Source of the DNA: Bolinopsis microptera
Taxonomy: Eukaryota; Ctenophora; Tentaculata; Lobata; Bolinopsidae
NCBI RefSeq assembly: GCF_026151205.1
Contig: NW_026971773.1
Span: 1-64,000, forward strand
Length of the DNA: 64,000 nt
Direction of reading: 5' to 3'
A model generated the notes under the pieces. The model ran no database searches. It was not told where the DNA came from and saw only the letters and a program-made list of their open reading frames with translations. Position numbers and translations under genes: made by a program. Shown here one piece after another: positions 47,901 through 62,900 of this stretch (position 1 is its first letter; every line of letters begins with the position of its first letter).

Positions 47901-50900
47901 CTTAGGTAGTAATCCCCTATCTTTACCTCACTAAGCAAACTATCGTAGTGTACCTGATAACGGTTTAAACGCAATTAGAGCCCGCTGATTAAACGCAATT
48001 AGAGCCCGCTGTTTAAACGCAATTAGAGCCCGCTGATTAAACGCAATTAGAGCCCGCTGTTTAAACGCAATTAGAGCCCGCTGTTTAAACGCAATTAGAG
48101 CCCGCTGTTTAAACGCAATTAGAGCCCGCTGTTTAAACGCAATTAGAGCCCGCTGTTTAAACGCAATTAGAGCCCGCTGTTTAAACGCAATTAGAGCCCG
48201 CTGTTTAAACGCAATTAGAGCCCGCTGTTTAAACGCAATTAGAGCCCGCTGTTTAAACGCAATTAGAGCCCGCTGTTTAAACGCAATTAGAGCCCGCTGT
48301 TTAAACGCAATTAGAGCCCGCTGTTTAAACGCAATTAGAGCCCGCTGTTTAAACGCAATTAGAGCCCGCTGTTTAAACGCAATTAGAGCCCGCTGTTTAA
48401 ACGCAATTAGAGCCCGCTGTTTATACGCAATTAAAGCCCGCTGTTTAAACGCAATTAGAGCCCGCTGATTAAACGCAATTAGAGCCCGCTGTTTAAACGC
48501 AATCAGAGCCCGCTGTTTAAACGCAATTAGAGCCCGCTGATTAAACGCAATTAGAGCCCGCTGATTAAACGCAATTAGAGCCCGCTGATTAAACACAATT
48601 AGAGCCCGCTGATTAAACGCAATTAGAGCCCGCTGTTTAAACGCAATTAGAGCCCGCTGTTTAAACGCAATTAGAGCCCGCTGTTTAAACGCAATTAGAG
48701 CCCGCTGTTTAAAGGCAATTAGAGCCCGCTGTTTAAACGCAATTAGAGCCCGCTGTTTAAACGCAATTAGAGCCCGCTGTTTAAAGGCAATTAGAGCCCG
48801 TTGTTTAAACGCAATTAGAGCCCGCTGTTTAAACGCAATTAGAGCCCGCTGTTTAAACGCAATTAGAGCCCGCTGATTAAACGTAATTAGAGCCCGCTGT
48901 TTAAACGCAATTAGAGCCCGCTGTTTAAACGCAATTAGAGCCCGCTGATTAAACGCAATTAGAGCCCGCTGATTAAACGCAATTAGAGCCCGTTGTTTAA
49001 ACGCAATTAGAGCCCGCTGTTTAAAGGCAATTAGAGCCCGCTGTTTAAACGCAATTAGAGCCCGCTGGGCCCGCCGGGCTCTAATTACGTTTAAACGTAA
49101 TTAGAGCCCGCTGATTAAACGCAATTAGAGCCCGCTGTTTAAACGCAATTAGAGCCCGCTGTTTAAACGTAATTAGAGCCCGCTGATTAAACGCAATTAG
49201 AGCCCGCTGATTAAACACAATTAGAGCCCGCTGTTTAAACGCAATTAGAGCCCGCTGATTTAACGCAATTAGAGCCCGCTGATTAAACACAATTAGAGCC
49301 CGCTGATTAAACGTAATTAGAGCCCGCTGTTTAAACGTAATTAGAGCCCGCTGATTAAACGCAATTAGAGCCCGCTGTTTAAACGCAATTAGAGCCCGCT
49401 GTTTAAACGCAATTAGAGCCCGCTGTTTAAACGCAATTAGAGCCCGCTGTTTAAACGCAATTAGAGCCCGCTGATTAAACGTAATTAGAGCCCGCTGTTT
49501 AAACACAATTAGAGCCCGCTGTTTAAACGCAATTAGAGCCCGCTGTTTAAACGCAATTAGAGCCCGCTGTTTAAACGCAATTAGAGCCCGCTTTTTAAAC
49601 GCAATTAGAGCCCGCTAATTAAACGCAATTAGAGCCCGCTGTTTAAACGCAATTAGAGCCCGCTGTTTAAACGCAATTAGAGCCCGCTGTTTAAACGCAA
49701 TTAGAGCCCGCTGTTTAAACGCAATTAGAGCCCGCTGTTTAAACGCAATTAGAGCCCGCTGATTAAACGCAATTAGAGCCCGCTGTTTAAACACAATTAG
49801 AGCCCGCTGTTTAAACGCAATTAGAGCCCGCTGTTTAAACGCAATTAGAGCCCGCTGTTTAAACGCAATTAGAGCCCGCTGTTTAAATGCAATTAGAGCC
49901 CGCTGTTTAAACGCAATTAGAGCCCGCTAATTAAACGCAATTAGAGCCCGCTAATTAAACGCAATTAGAGCCCGCTGTTTAAACGCAATTAGAGCCCGCT
50001 GTTTAAACGCAATTAGAGCCCGCTGTTTAAACACAATTAGAGCCCGCTGTTTAAACGCAATTAGAGCCCGCTGTTTAAACGCAATTAGAGCCCGCTGTTT
50101 AAACGCAATTAGAGCCCGCTGATTAAACGCAATTAGAGCCCGCTGTTTAAACGCAATTAGAGCCCGCTGATTAAACGCAATTGGAGCCCGCTGATTAAAC
50201 GCAATTAGAGCCCGCTGTTTAAACGCAATTAGAACCCGCTCCAACTACTAAAACTATACAGTTAATTATCATCTTTAGAGATATTAAACCAGAACACGTG
50301 ACTGTTTAGTGTTTAATATGTAACCTTACAATATTAGGTTTAACTTTAAACTTAATAACTATATTGTGGTCCCAATCTGCAAATTTGATTTTGAGGGACC
50401 AGAAAGAATTATTTTAATTGGGCACTTAGTGACTGAGCTATTTGATTTTGTTCCTAACCTCAAACTCTGTGTGGTTCCAGGAGATGTCGTGTTTCCCTCC
50501 CAACTCTTTGTCCACGTTAATGCACGCAGCTCCGCGTCCAGTGCCTCCTTCAACTCCTCACGTGTTTTATAGTTCCAGATCAGAGCAGCAGTCGCGTGGT
50601 CGTTGTAGAACCTGGTGAAACTCTGTATCAGTAACCATGGTAACTCCATATCAGTAACCATGGGTAACCTCCATATCAGTAACCATGGTAACCTCCATAT
50701 CAGTAACCATGGTAACCTCCAGTATCAGTAACCATGGTAGACCTCCATATCAGAACCATGGTAACCTCATATCATATAGCCCATGGTAACCTCCATATCA
50801 GTTAACCATGGTAACATCCATATCAGTAACCATGGTAACCTCCATATCAGTAACCATGGTAACCCTCCATATCAGTAACCATGGTAACATCCATAACAGT

Positions 50901-53900
50901 AACCATGGTAACCTCCATATCAGTAACCATGGTAACCTCCATATCAGTAACCATGGTAACCTCCATATCAGTAACCATGGTAACCTCCATATCAGTAACC
51001 ATGGTAACCTCCATATCAGTAACCATGGTAACCTCCATATCAGTAACCATGGTAACCTCCATATCAGTAACCATGGTAACCTCCTTTCCGTAACCACAAC
51101 CATGGAACCCCCATACATTTAACCCTTCCAAGAAACAGTTAAAGGGGCCCCCTTTCAAACGCGGGTTTCTGATTTTAGGAAGTATTGTTTGATGATAGAA
51201 AAAGGGGAAATAGAAATTTTACCGGGCGTAGAAGGGGGTTTCCCATTTAAAAACGTTTTTTGCCTGTTCCTTCTTCCCTCAATTTCCCGGGTTTTTATGC
51301 CCCTTTTTAAAAGGGGCCCTTCTCTAACCCCGACACGGTCCCCAAAAGGTAGGGCTTCTCTAGATACGTACGTTATTGAAACTTTTGGGCTCTTCGGGCA
51401 ATCGCCCTTTGGGGTTTCACAAAGGTTTAGCAAATCCCGCCCCTTCATTTTTTCTTTTGGAAAAACGGGTTTAACTGTCTTTACGGGTCACCTTAAAAAT
51501 TATCTGTCACAACCAAAATAAGGGATAAAAAACATCACTCCCCCCAAAAAAGGGAATTGAAACACCCGGGATCCCCCAAAAAAGAGAGGGGAAAAACACC
51601 ACGTGATCCCCCCAAAATAAAGATGAAAAAACACCACGTGTGCCCAAAAAAGGAGAGAAAAACACCCCTATCCCCAAAAAGGAGATGAAAAACCACCACT
51701 GATGCCAAAAAAGGAGATGAAAAAACCACCAGGGTCCCCCAAAAAAGGGAGATTTTAAAACACCACTTTGATCCCCCAAAAAGGAGAGGGAAAAAAACCA
51801 CCACGTGATCCCAAATAAGGGATTAAAACCCACCCGTGATCCCAAAAAAGGGATGTAAAAACCACGTGATGCCCAAAAAAGGGAAATTAAAAACACCACG
51901 TGATCCAAAAAAGGGAGATGAAAAAAACACCACGGATCCCCAAAAAAGGGAGATGTAAAAAACCACGGGGATCCCCAAAATTTAAGGATTTAAACACCAC
52001 GATCCCCCAAAAAAAAGTGTAAAAACACCACGGGATCCCCAAAAAAGGGAGAGGTAAAAACCCCACGGGAGGGCCCAAATAAGGGATGTAAAAAACCACG
52101 TTTCCCAAAAAAGGAAATTTAAAAAAACCCCGTGATGCCAAAAAAGGGGAATTTTAAAAACCCCCTTTGATCCCAAAAAAGGGAGAAAAAACACCACGTG
52201 ATCCCCAAAATAAGGGGGAGTAAAACCCCAAACGTGATGCCCAAAAAAGGGGAGATTTAAAACACCCCGTGATGCCCAAAAAAGGGAAATTTGAAAAACC
52301 CCCCGTGTTCCCAAATAAGGAATTAAAACCCGCGTAAATTGCCCAAAAAAGGGAAATGTAAAAACACCCGGGATCCCCAAAATTTAAGGGATGTAAAAAA
52401 CCACTGTTTCCCCCAAATAAAAGATTTTGGGAACCTCACCTCGCATCTCCGGGAAAGTTAAGCGGGGCCAATGGGGAAATTTTTCCTCCTCAGAAAAGAA
52501 GTAAATCTTTGAGCAGTGTCCACAACCCTAGCAAGGGTCGGGAAGATTGTTCCATAAACCTGAAATTTTTTTAGTCTATTGAATTTATATACTATTTCAA
52601 CTACTACATTTATATCCCAAAAAAAATTAATAAAAAAATTGGAAACTGTGGGGTTGGGGAAGTAAAAAAAAAGGGAAGGGAAATAAGTGGGCCTGCCCTC
52701 TCCCCCAACCCCAAACCCAAAACCACCTAACCTTTTGCTATCTGTTCCGGGGAACCCTCCCCTTTTTTACTATCTTTTGGGGGGGGTTTAATTTCCCGGT
52801 TTATTTCTTTTCCCGGGGGTAAAAAACCTTTTTTCATCTGTTCCGGGGTAACTAACCGTTTACTTTCGGTTCCGGGTTAACCTTTTTCCCTATTTTTTCC
52901 GGGGGTAACAAACCCTTTTTAACATCTTTTGCCGGGTAACTAACCTGTTTACTTTTTTCCGGGGGGGGAACAAACCCGGTTTACACGGGTTCCCGGGGGT
53001 AACAAAACCTTTTTTACTATCTTTCCCGGGGGGAAACTATCCAGTGGGGAATGTCTAAGAAAGGCCCCCCTCATTTACGCAAAAACTCTTGCTTTTAAAA
53101 AGGGCAAATTTTCCGGGGAAACCCCTCCTTTTAAATACCCTTTCACCCCAAAAACCCGCCCTTTGTTAAGGGCCCAACCCGGGGTGGGAACAACTTAAAA
53201 CCAAAACATTTTTCCCCAATCCTGGGGGGTAAAATTGGTACTAGGGTTACTATTAGTTTACTTTTGGGGACTTTTGGTTACTAGGGTGGTTTTTAGGGGG
53301 TTATTTTTCTAGGGTGGTATTGGTTTACGTGGGTTTACATGGGGGGAATCTGGGGGTTTACTTTTGGGGTTCAGGTGGGGTTTATTTTAAGGGTTACAGG
53401 GGTCACTGCCCCCCCCGACATCTTTGGGGTTTTACTAGGGTGACAGGGTTACTAGGGTTTACATGGGGTTACTATTGGTTACGATGGGGGCCTTTGGGGT
53501 TACTATGGGTTACGGGTTCCTTTTGGGGTTTTACGGGGGTTTAAATTTTGGGGTTTACATTGGTTTACTTTTGGGTTTTCTAGGGTTTTCAAGTTCATGT
53601 TCTTTTCCCAGGGGGTTTACTTTTAAACTATGTGGTTACTAGGGGGGGTTACTATTTTGTTACTAATTTTTTACAAAAGGGGGTTCCTTGGGTTTAAACA
53701 GGGGACAATTTTCCCAAAGGTTCTTGGGGTTATTAGGGGGCCCCCCTTGGGGTTACTATGGTTTTGGGGTTTTACTATGGGTTAAAAAAAGGTTACTAGG
53801 TGGTTTTCCATGGAATGGGTTACTAGGTGGTCACAAGGGGGTTACTATGGTTACATGTGGTTTCCCGGGTTTTTACTAGGGTTACAGGGGGGAAAAGGGG

Positions 53901-56900
53901 TTTAAACTCGGGGTTACAAAAGGGGGTTTTCTCCCAGCAACATCTCGAGCAAAAATTTAAAAGGGGCGAGTCATAGTTTCACTGAAAGGGAACCCCAGAG
54001 AGCGTTAGGAAAGAATCGAGCAAACTTTAAAAACCCAGGGGCCCCTGTACCTCTCACCCGGGTGACATTTCCCAACAAGTTTTCCCTTTTTTTCCGGGAA
54101 ACCCTTTTTTTGGAGAGCGGGGAGGCTTTTTGAGCCCCGGTCGGGGGTTGGGTTTGTCGTCATGGGCTGCACAGGGGGGGCCCAAGAGCTACAGCTGCAG
54201 GGGCTCACCCGTCATGGGCCCAAACTTAAAACTTTTTAACACCAAAAAACCCTACCCGTTTGGTTAGAAACAAACATTTTAAAGTAAAACAATTAAAACG
54301 TTTAGTAAATTTAAAAAATTACATTTAGTTTTAGTATAACATACACTTTTATAATAAACATACAGGGTTTAGAAATTAAACAACACGTTTAGAAATAAAA
54401 CAACACGTTTAGAAAAGGGATAACAAAAACCTTTTAGTAAATTTAAAACCATACACGTTTAGAAAAATATAACAAACAGGGTTAGTAAAGTATAACATAC
54501 ACGTTTAGTATAGTATAAGACATACACGTTTAGTATAGTATAACATACACGTTTAGTAAAGTATAACATACACGTTTAGTATAATTTAGCAACTTTTTTT
54601 AAAAGTTTAAAAACATTTTTAAAGAAAAAGTTTAGCTTTCACTTTTTGTATAGTATAACTTACATTTTTAAAATTAACATACAGTTGTAAATTTAAACAA
54701 AACCTTAGAAAAAGTATAACATCCCACTTTTAGAAAGAATAACATACAGTTTATAAAGTTAACAAACTTTAGAAAAAATTAAACTACCTTTTAAATAGGA
54801 AAAAACATACACTTTATTAAATTTAACATACCGTTTGTAAGAATGCTTTACAGGTTAGTAAATATAACATACAGGGTTTAAAGTATACCCTACAGTTTCT
54901 TTATAACAACACTTAGTAAAAGTATAACTTTCATTTTTTTAGTATAGTAAACATACACTTTTTAGTATAGTATAAAAATACCCGTTTAGTAAATTTAAAA
55001 CATACCGTTTGAAAAAAGTATACAACAGGTTTAGTAAAGTAAAAATACCTTTTAAAAAGTAAAATTTACACTTTAGTATATAAAACCATCCCACTTTAGT
55101 AAAGTATAACTTTCCCACGTTAGTAAAGTATAACATCCACGTTTAGTAAAGTATAAAAACATTTTAGTAAAGAAAAAAAACCCGTTTTAATAAAACATAC
55201 ACTTTTATAAAGTTTTAACATCCACGTTTTAGTAAAAAACATACACGTTTTAGTAAAGTATAACATCCCCGGGAAAAAGTAAAACATACACTTTTATAAA
55301 AGGTAACCCACTTTAGAAAAAGTAAAAACCTTCCCCGTTAAAATTAAAATTAACTTTCCACTTTTAAGAAAAGGGTTAAAAAACATACACTTTAGAATTT
55401 AAGAAATCCCGGGTTTAGTATATTTAAACTACACTTTATAAAGTAAAAAAACTTTTTTTATTAAGAAAATTAAAATCCCTTTTAGAAAAGTAAACCAACC
55501 ACGTTTTATAGTAAACCCTTTTCCCCTTTTAAAAAATTTTAAAAACATATACTTTTTAGTATAGATAACTTTAACTTTTTTTAAAAGTAAAAACTTTACT
55601 TTTGGGTATATAAAAACTTTACACTTTATTTAAAAAGAAAACATACACTTTTTAAAGTAAAACATAACGTTTTTTTAAAGTAAACATCCCCGGGTTTAGT
55701 AAAAAAAACATACACGTTTAGAAAAAAATAACCCACGTTTGGTAAGTAAGTTTAATTTAGAAAGTTAACAAACACTTTGAAAAGGGTAAAAATACACTTT
55801 ATATAGTATCCCCAAACGTTTATAAAGATAACATACACTTTAGAAAAGGTTAACAAACACTTTTAAAAGTATAACATACTCTTTTTGTAAAGTAATCAAC
55901 CCCTTTAAAAAGTATAACATACACTTTTATATATTTAAACATTCACGTTTATAAAGTTAACATACATTTTTGGTTAAAATAACATCCCCCCACTTTGTAA
56001 ATATAACATACCCTTTAGTTAGGTTAAAAACATAACTTTAGAAAATTTATACATACAATTTAAAAATATAATATACACGTTTTTTAAAGTAAGCATAAAA
56101 CTTTATATATATAAAAATACCTTTAGAAAGTATAACAAAACTTTTTTTAGTTAGATAACATACACGTTTAGTAAAGTAAACATCCCCCTTTATTTAGTAA
56201 AAATTTACACGTTTTTTAAAAGGTTTTAAATCCCGGGTTTATTTTTGTATAACATACCGTTTAGTAAAGAATAACAAACTTTTATATTATAACATACACT
56301 TTTAGAAAAAGTAAAAAACAGTTTGGTATATTTAAACATACACTTTAGAAATATTTAAACATACTTTTTTTAGAAAAAGTAAAAAACAAAACACTTTATA
56401 TAGTAAAAACCAACCCTTTTTAGAAAATTTATAAATACACGTTTAGAAAATAAAAATACACGTAGTAAAGTATAACAAAACACTTTTAAAAAATATAAAC
56501 AACATTTGGTAAATATAACATACACTTTAGTAAATTTAAAACATACACTTTTTAAAAAAGGTAAACTTCCCAATTTATATATAAAAACATAACATTTTAA
56601 AAAAAGTATAACAAAACATTTTAGTTTTGAACTAAAAACCCTTTTAGAAAAGAAACAAACACGTTTAGAAGTTAACTAACGTTTGTAAAGTATAACATAC
56701 ACGTTAGTAAAGAACAAACCTTTTATAAAGTAAAACAACACGTTTTAGTAAAGAAATTAAACCCCCTTAAATATAATAAACATCACTTTAGAAAAGTAAA
56801 ACCATCCACGTTTCGAAAAGTAAAAACAACACGTTTAGTAAAGAAAAAACATACACGGTGTATAGTAAACCCTACAGGGTTTAGATATTTAAAACCATAC

Positions 56901-59900
56901 ACGTTTAGTAAAAAAAATAAAACACTTTAGAAAAAGTAAAACCATCCCACTTTAGTGTTAACATACACTTTAAAAAGAATGTTTGCACTAAAATTTATAA
57001 AAACATACCGTTTGTAAGTAAACCCATCCCACGTTTAAGTTAGTTTTAACCCATACACTTTTAGAAAAGGGATCCCCTCACTTTTTTATAAAAAAACCCA
57101 ATATTTAAAGTAAAGTTAGCAAACCCTTTAAAATATATAAAAACAATTTTTTAGTATAGTAAAAACAAACACTTTAAAAAGTTTTTAACATCCCCGGGGA
57201 GTTTTTTTTAAACCCTACACTTTTAGAAATAAAACCCAATCCCACTTTAGTATTAAAACTCCCACTTTTAAAGTAATATAACAAATTTTATTTAAAATAA
57301 CATCACTTTATTAATTTAAAAACATACACTTTAGTAAATAAAACCCATAACTTTTAAAAAAGGGTATAAAAATACACTTTGTTTAATAAAAATACACGTT
57401 TAGTAAAGTATAACATACACGTTTAGTAAAGTAACTACCCGTTTAGTAAAGTATAACATACACGTTAGTAAAGTAACAAACACGTTAGTATAGTCATAAC
57501 TACCGTTTAGTAAAGTATAACATACACGTTTAGTAAAGTATAACATACACGTTTAGTAAAGTATAAGCATACCGTTTTAGTATAGGTATAAATACAACGT
57601 TTAGTAAAGTATAACATACACGTTTAGTATAGTATAACATACACGTTTAGTAAAGTATAGCATACACGTTTAGTAAAGTATAACATACACGTTTAGTAAA
57701 GTATAGCATACACGTTTAGAATAGTATACATACACGTTTAGTAAAGTATAACATACACGTTTAGTATAGTATAACATACACGTTTAGTAAAGTATAACAT
57801 ACACGTTTAGTAAAAGTATAACATACACGTATAGTATAGTATAACATACACGTTTAGTAAAGTATAACATACACGTTTAGTAAAGTATAACATACACGTT
57901 TAGTAAAGTATAACATACACGTTTAGTAAAGTATAACATACACGTTTAGTATAGTATAACATACACGTTTAGTAAAGTATAACATACACGTTAGTAAAGT
58001 ATAACATACACGTTTAGTAAAGTATAACATACACGTTTAGTATAGTATAACATACACGTTTAGTAAAGTATAACATACACGTTTAGTATAGTATAACATA
58101 CACGTTTAGTAAAGTATAACATACACGTTTAGTAAAGTATAACATACACGTTTAGTATAGTATAACATACACGTTTAGTAAAGTATAACATACACGTTTA
58201 GTAAAGTATAACATACACGTTTAGTAAAGTATAACATACACGTTTAGTATAGTATAACATACACGTTTAGTATAGTATAACATACACGTTTAGTAAAGTA
58301 TAACATACACGTTTAGTAAGTATAACATACACGTTTAGTAAAGTATAACATACACGTTTAGTAAAGTATAACATACACGTTTAGTATAGTATAACATACA
58401 CGTTTAGTAAAGTATAACATACACGTTTGTATAGTATAACATACACGTTTAGTAAAGTATAGCATACACGTTTAGTATAGTATAACATACACGTTAGTAA
58501 AGTATAACATACACGTTAGTAAAGTAATAACATACACGTTTAGTAAAGTATAGCATACACGTTTAGAATAGTATAACATACACGTTTAGTAAAGTATAAC
58601 ATACACGTTTAGTATAGTATAACATACACGTTTAGTATAGTATACATACACGTTTAGGTAAAGTATAACATACACGTTTAGTATAGTATAACATACACGT
58701 TTTAGTAAAGTATAACATACACGTTTAGTATAGTATAACATACACGTTTAGTAAAGTATACATACACGTTTAGTATAGTATAACATACACGTTTAGTAAA
58801 GTATAACATACACGTTTAGTAAAGTATAACATACACGTTTAGTATAGTATAACATACACGTTTAGTAAAGTATAAGGACACGTTCATAAAAAAGATGAAA
58901 TTCAGCCAAAATTTGTTAACTGTGATTTTTGTGTCTTCTTATCAAAATGAGAAACATGATAATAATCCCATGGTTAAGTTAAACGTTCAAATTTTGCAAT
59001 GCTGAAATCGCCAAATAATTTTTTTCCTTAGTTACGGAGTGATAGTCGTTTAGTTTGGGGCTCTGAAAATAACACAAAAGTCACAAAATTTCTATTTTTG
59101 GTTTAACACAACCTCTATTATGGGGCCTATTTTTCATTTTGTATGGTCAATATTGATAGTACAAGTTCTTATCAGTCATATGATACGATTCTACACGTTT
59201 TTATTCGTTAAGAGGGCCAATTTAGCACAATAATCACATTTCAATGTAAAAAATGGCCGATTTTCAGAGGTGAATTTGAAGTGCTTAATTCACTAATTGG
59301 ATATTAAAATGTTGCTAGATGTCATCGTGTGTGTATACATTCTTGAGTTTCGTGATTCTGCTTGCCAAAGTGGGGCTAAATTCCACACAATAATCACATT
59401 TCTGTGTAGTGTGTTACTAGGCAGTAAATTTGTCAGTACTTCGTGTGTTTGTTTTTGTTTACCGTGTTTTAGGTTTTGAACTGCTGCTATGTATCATGAA
59501 TTTGACTAAACACTTTAAATAGTAATCTGAATTGAAAACTGTAACACCAGGCAAAAACTTAACACGAAAATCACATATTTAAAGTTACTGTGACTATCAA
59601 CTTCCTGTTCAGGCCCATTTATCGTACATTTTTTCATTGCTCTTTGGTCTATATCTCTTATTGAGACCATTTTAGACTTGAAAAGTTGGTTTCAATCGAT
59701 AATCGGTCAATTTTTAGCACAATAATCACACAAGATAAAGTCCTAACTTATTTTCTATTCTTGTAGTTTTCAAGTCAAGTGTGATATTTGAAGCGGAAAT
59801 CGGTTTTGAAGCTATCAAAATCGTTTATAATTGATTAATGAACAATAGTGTCAGGCATGATGACAAAAAAGGCCGACTTTGAACACAAAAATCACGTATA

Positions 59901-62900
59901 AAAGGCGATTGTGACTATCTAATTGCAGTTTCAGCCCATTAACGATTATGTATGCGTTTTCTATGCTATCAAATCTTTTTCTTGAGACAATTTTAGACCT
60001 GAAAAGTTCATTGAAATCGATATTCGGTCAATTATTGGCACAATAATCACACGAAAAAATCTCGACCTATTTGCTGAACCACAGAGTTAATTTTATTCTG
60101 CGTTCTATATCATCAACTTTTATTGTCTCTAGTTAATGAAGGAGTTTCGGCATGTGTGCTGTGTGATATTTGAGTCAACAGTGGCACCAACTTACCAGTT
60201 TTTAACGTTTTTTAACAGCAATTTCAGATCGATTTTATAGTTCTATGATACAACACAGTTGGTCTTTCTCTATCATACATATTGCAATTTATTGGATTTA
60301 ATTTAACCAATTGATGTGATTTTATTGTCTGAAACAAGCCCTATATCACTTGAACATAAGATAGGAGAATCAAACAAGCTAAGATTCATCATTTATATTC
60401 TATTTTAGAAGATAATTAAGTGACGATGGCAAATTTGAGAAATAAACTCAATCTCTCGCATTTCAAACTTTCAAACGTGATAAATGTGTTTTATATGTAG
60501 CCTTACATGCTCAGAACAGTCTAAGATAATTTCAAATGTAGCAAAACAAAATAGTAACAGTCTAAATGTCTAATTATGAGTCTAGAAAATGATTAAAACT
60601 TTGTTTTAAAATTAGATGTGATTTTTGTGTCGATTGTGACCGTTTAACAGAAAATAATTGATTAATTTCTTGCTTGCGCCATATTTTGAGCTGTAAAAAA
60701 TTGTTTCTGAACTTTGATATTGGCTATCTATCGTTAAAAACGTTAATTTCCACAAATTTGGCCATATTGTGATTTTTTTGCTCTATCTCAGCCATTTATA
60801 TGTGACTCTCTGACCCTTTATCGCTTAACTTACCTAAAAGTGTGTATTAAACACCTTCAAGTACGTTGCACAACAATCTGGTTTTAAATGAATGGGTGAG
60901 TGGCTTCCAAAGTCACAAAAGTGAGTTTTGTGTCATAACTTGCCCAAATATCAATATTTGTTAATTATTCTGCCAACATAGCCTTCATTATGTAAAAACA
61001 AGCATATTCTGAAAGTTTGGTTGAAGTTGGTCAATATTAAGGTTCATTTTTGACAAAAAACAAATTTTGGCTAAAAAAATTGAGAGCTGAATTGCACCTT
61101 TTTTATGAACGTGTCCTTAACATACACGTTTAGTAAAGTATAACATACACGTTTAGTAAAGTATAACATACACGTTTAGTAAAGTATAACATACACGTTT
61201 AGTATAGTATAACATACACGTTTAGTAAAGTATAACATACACGTTTAGTATAGTATAACATACACGTTTAGTAAAGTATAACATACACGTTTAGTAAAGT
61301 ATAACATACACGTTTAGTAAAGTATAACATACACGTTTAGTAAAGCATAACATACACGTTTAGTAAAGTATAACATACACGTTTAGTATAGTATAACATA
61401 CACGTTTAGTATAGTATAACATACACGTTTAGTATAGTATAACATACACGTTTAGTAAAGTATAACATACACGTTTAGTATAGTATAACATACACGTTTA
61501 GTATAGTATAACATACACGTTTAGTAAAGTATAACATACACGTTTAGTATAGTATAACATACACGTTTAGTAAAGTATAACATACACGTTTAGTAAAGTA
61601 TAACATACACGTTTAGTATAGTATAACATACACGTTTAGTATAGTATAACATACACGTTTAGTAAAGTATAACATACACGTTTAGTAAAGTATAACATAA
61701 ACGTTTAGTGTAGTATAACATAAACGTTTAGTATAGTATAACATACACGTTTAGTATAGTATATTATATGAGCTTTACGTAAACAATACAAATCTAGTAG
61801 GCTGGGTGGCGGTTACTATGGTTACTATGGTCACTATGGTTACCATGCGGTTACTATAGCTACAAACCTTGAGACCGAGCTTCTCCCTAAACCCAGGAAG
61901 GTTAGTAAAAGCAGCAAAACCAGCTCTGGACGCCACTAGTCTTCTCATGGCGTGGAAATTTGCTTCTGTTTCTTTAACGGTCGGGCACTGGTCGGAGTTA
62001 GTGATAAAACTATAAATTCTGCTATTAACTGGTCGGAGTTAGTGATAAAACTATAAATTCTGCTATTAACTGGTCGGAGTTAGTGATAAAACTATAAATT
62101 CTGCTATTAACTGGTCGGAGTTAGTGATAAAACTATAAATTCTGCTATTAACTGGTCGGAGTTAGTGATAAAACTATAAATTCTGCTATTAACTGGTCGG
62201 AGTTAGTGATAAAACTATAAATTCTGCTATTAACTGGTCGGAGTTAGTGATAAAACTATAAATTCTGCTATTAACTGGTCGGAGTTAGTGATAAAACTAT
62301 AAATTCTGCTATTAACTGGTCGGAGTTAGTGATAAAACTATAAATTCTGCTATTTTACACTGCACGGAGTTAGTGATAAAACTATAAATTCTGCTATTTT
62401 ACACTGCACGGAGTTAGTGATAAAACTATAAATTCTGCTATTTTACACTGGACGTAGTTAGTGATAAAACTATAAATTCTGCTATTAACTGGTCGGAGTT
62501 AGTGATAAAACTATAAATTCTGCTATTTTACACTGGTCGGAGTTAGTGATAAAACTATAAATTCTGCTATTTATAGGTCGGACACTGGATTAGTGATAAA
62601 ACTATAAATTCTGCTATTAACTGGACGTAGTTAGTGATAAAACTATAAATTCTGCTATTAACTGGACGTAGTTAGTGATAAAACTATAAATTCTGCTATT
62701 TTACACTGGACGTAGTTAGTGATAAAACTATAAATTCTGCTATTTTACACTGGACGTAGTTAGTGATAAAACTATAAATTCTGCTATTTTGTGGGATGAT
62801 TTGTTAAAATCTATGAAATAATTAACGTATTAGTTACTAGCTAGTTAAAATACATGAAATAATTAACGTAATAGTAACTAGAATTATTAAACAGATTGCA

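Noticed and set aside
47940-50244. Long ORFs with FKQRALIA repeats as a repeat protein
   Set aside because: The 24-bp unit is a multiple of three and lacks stops in that frame; the array is intronic and the ORFs have no flanking coding signal.
51507-52380. Hydrophobic FLG-rich minus-strand ORFs as membrane proteins
   Set aside because: They run through a damaged 35-bp repeat and shift frame with each unit.
53930-54245. DNAJC13 as a decayed pseudogene because of indels
   Set aside because: Fourteen of the other fifteen exons are clean with consistent phases, and the damage coincides with a tract where repeats are equally corrupted.
59297-59479. Small plus-strand ORF of 60 codons inside the TA-flanked element
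   Set aside because: No family resemblance, no repeat-independent support, and its length is within chance for AT-rich DNA.
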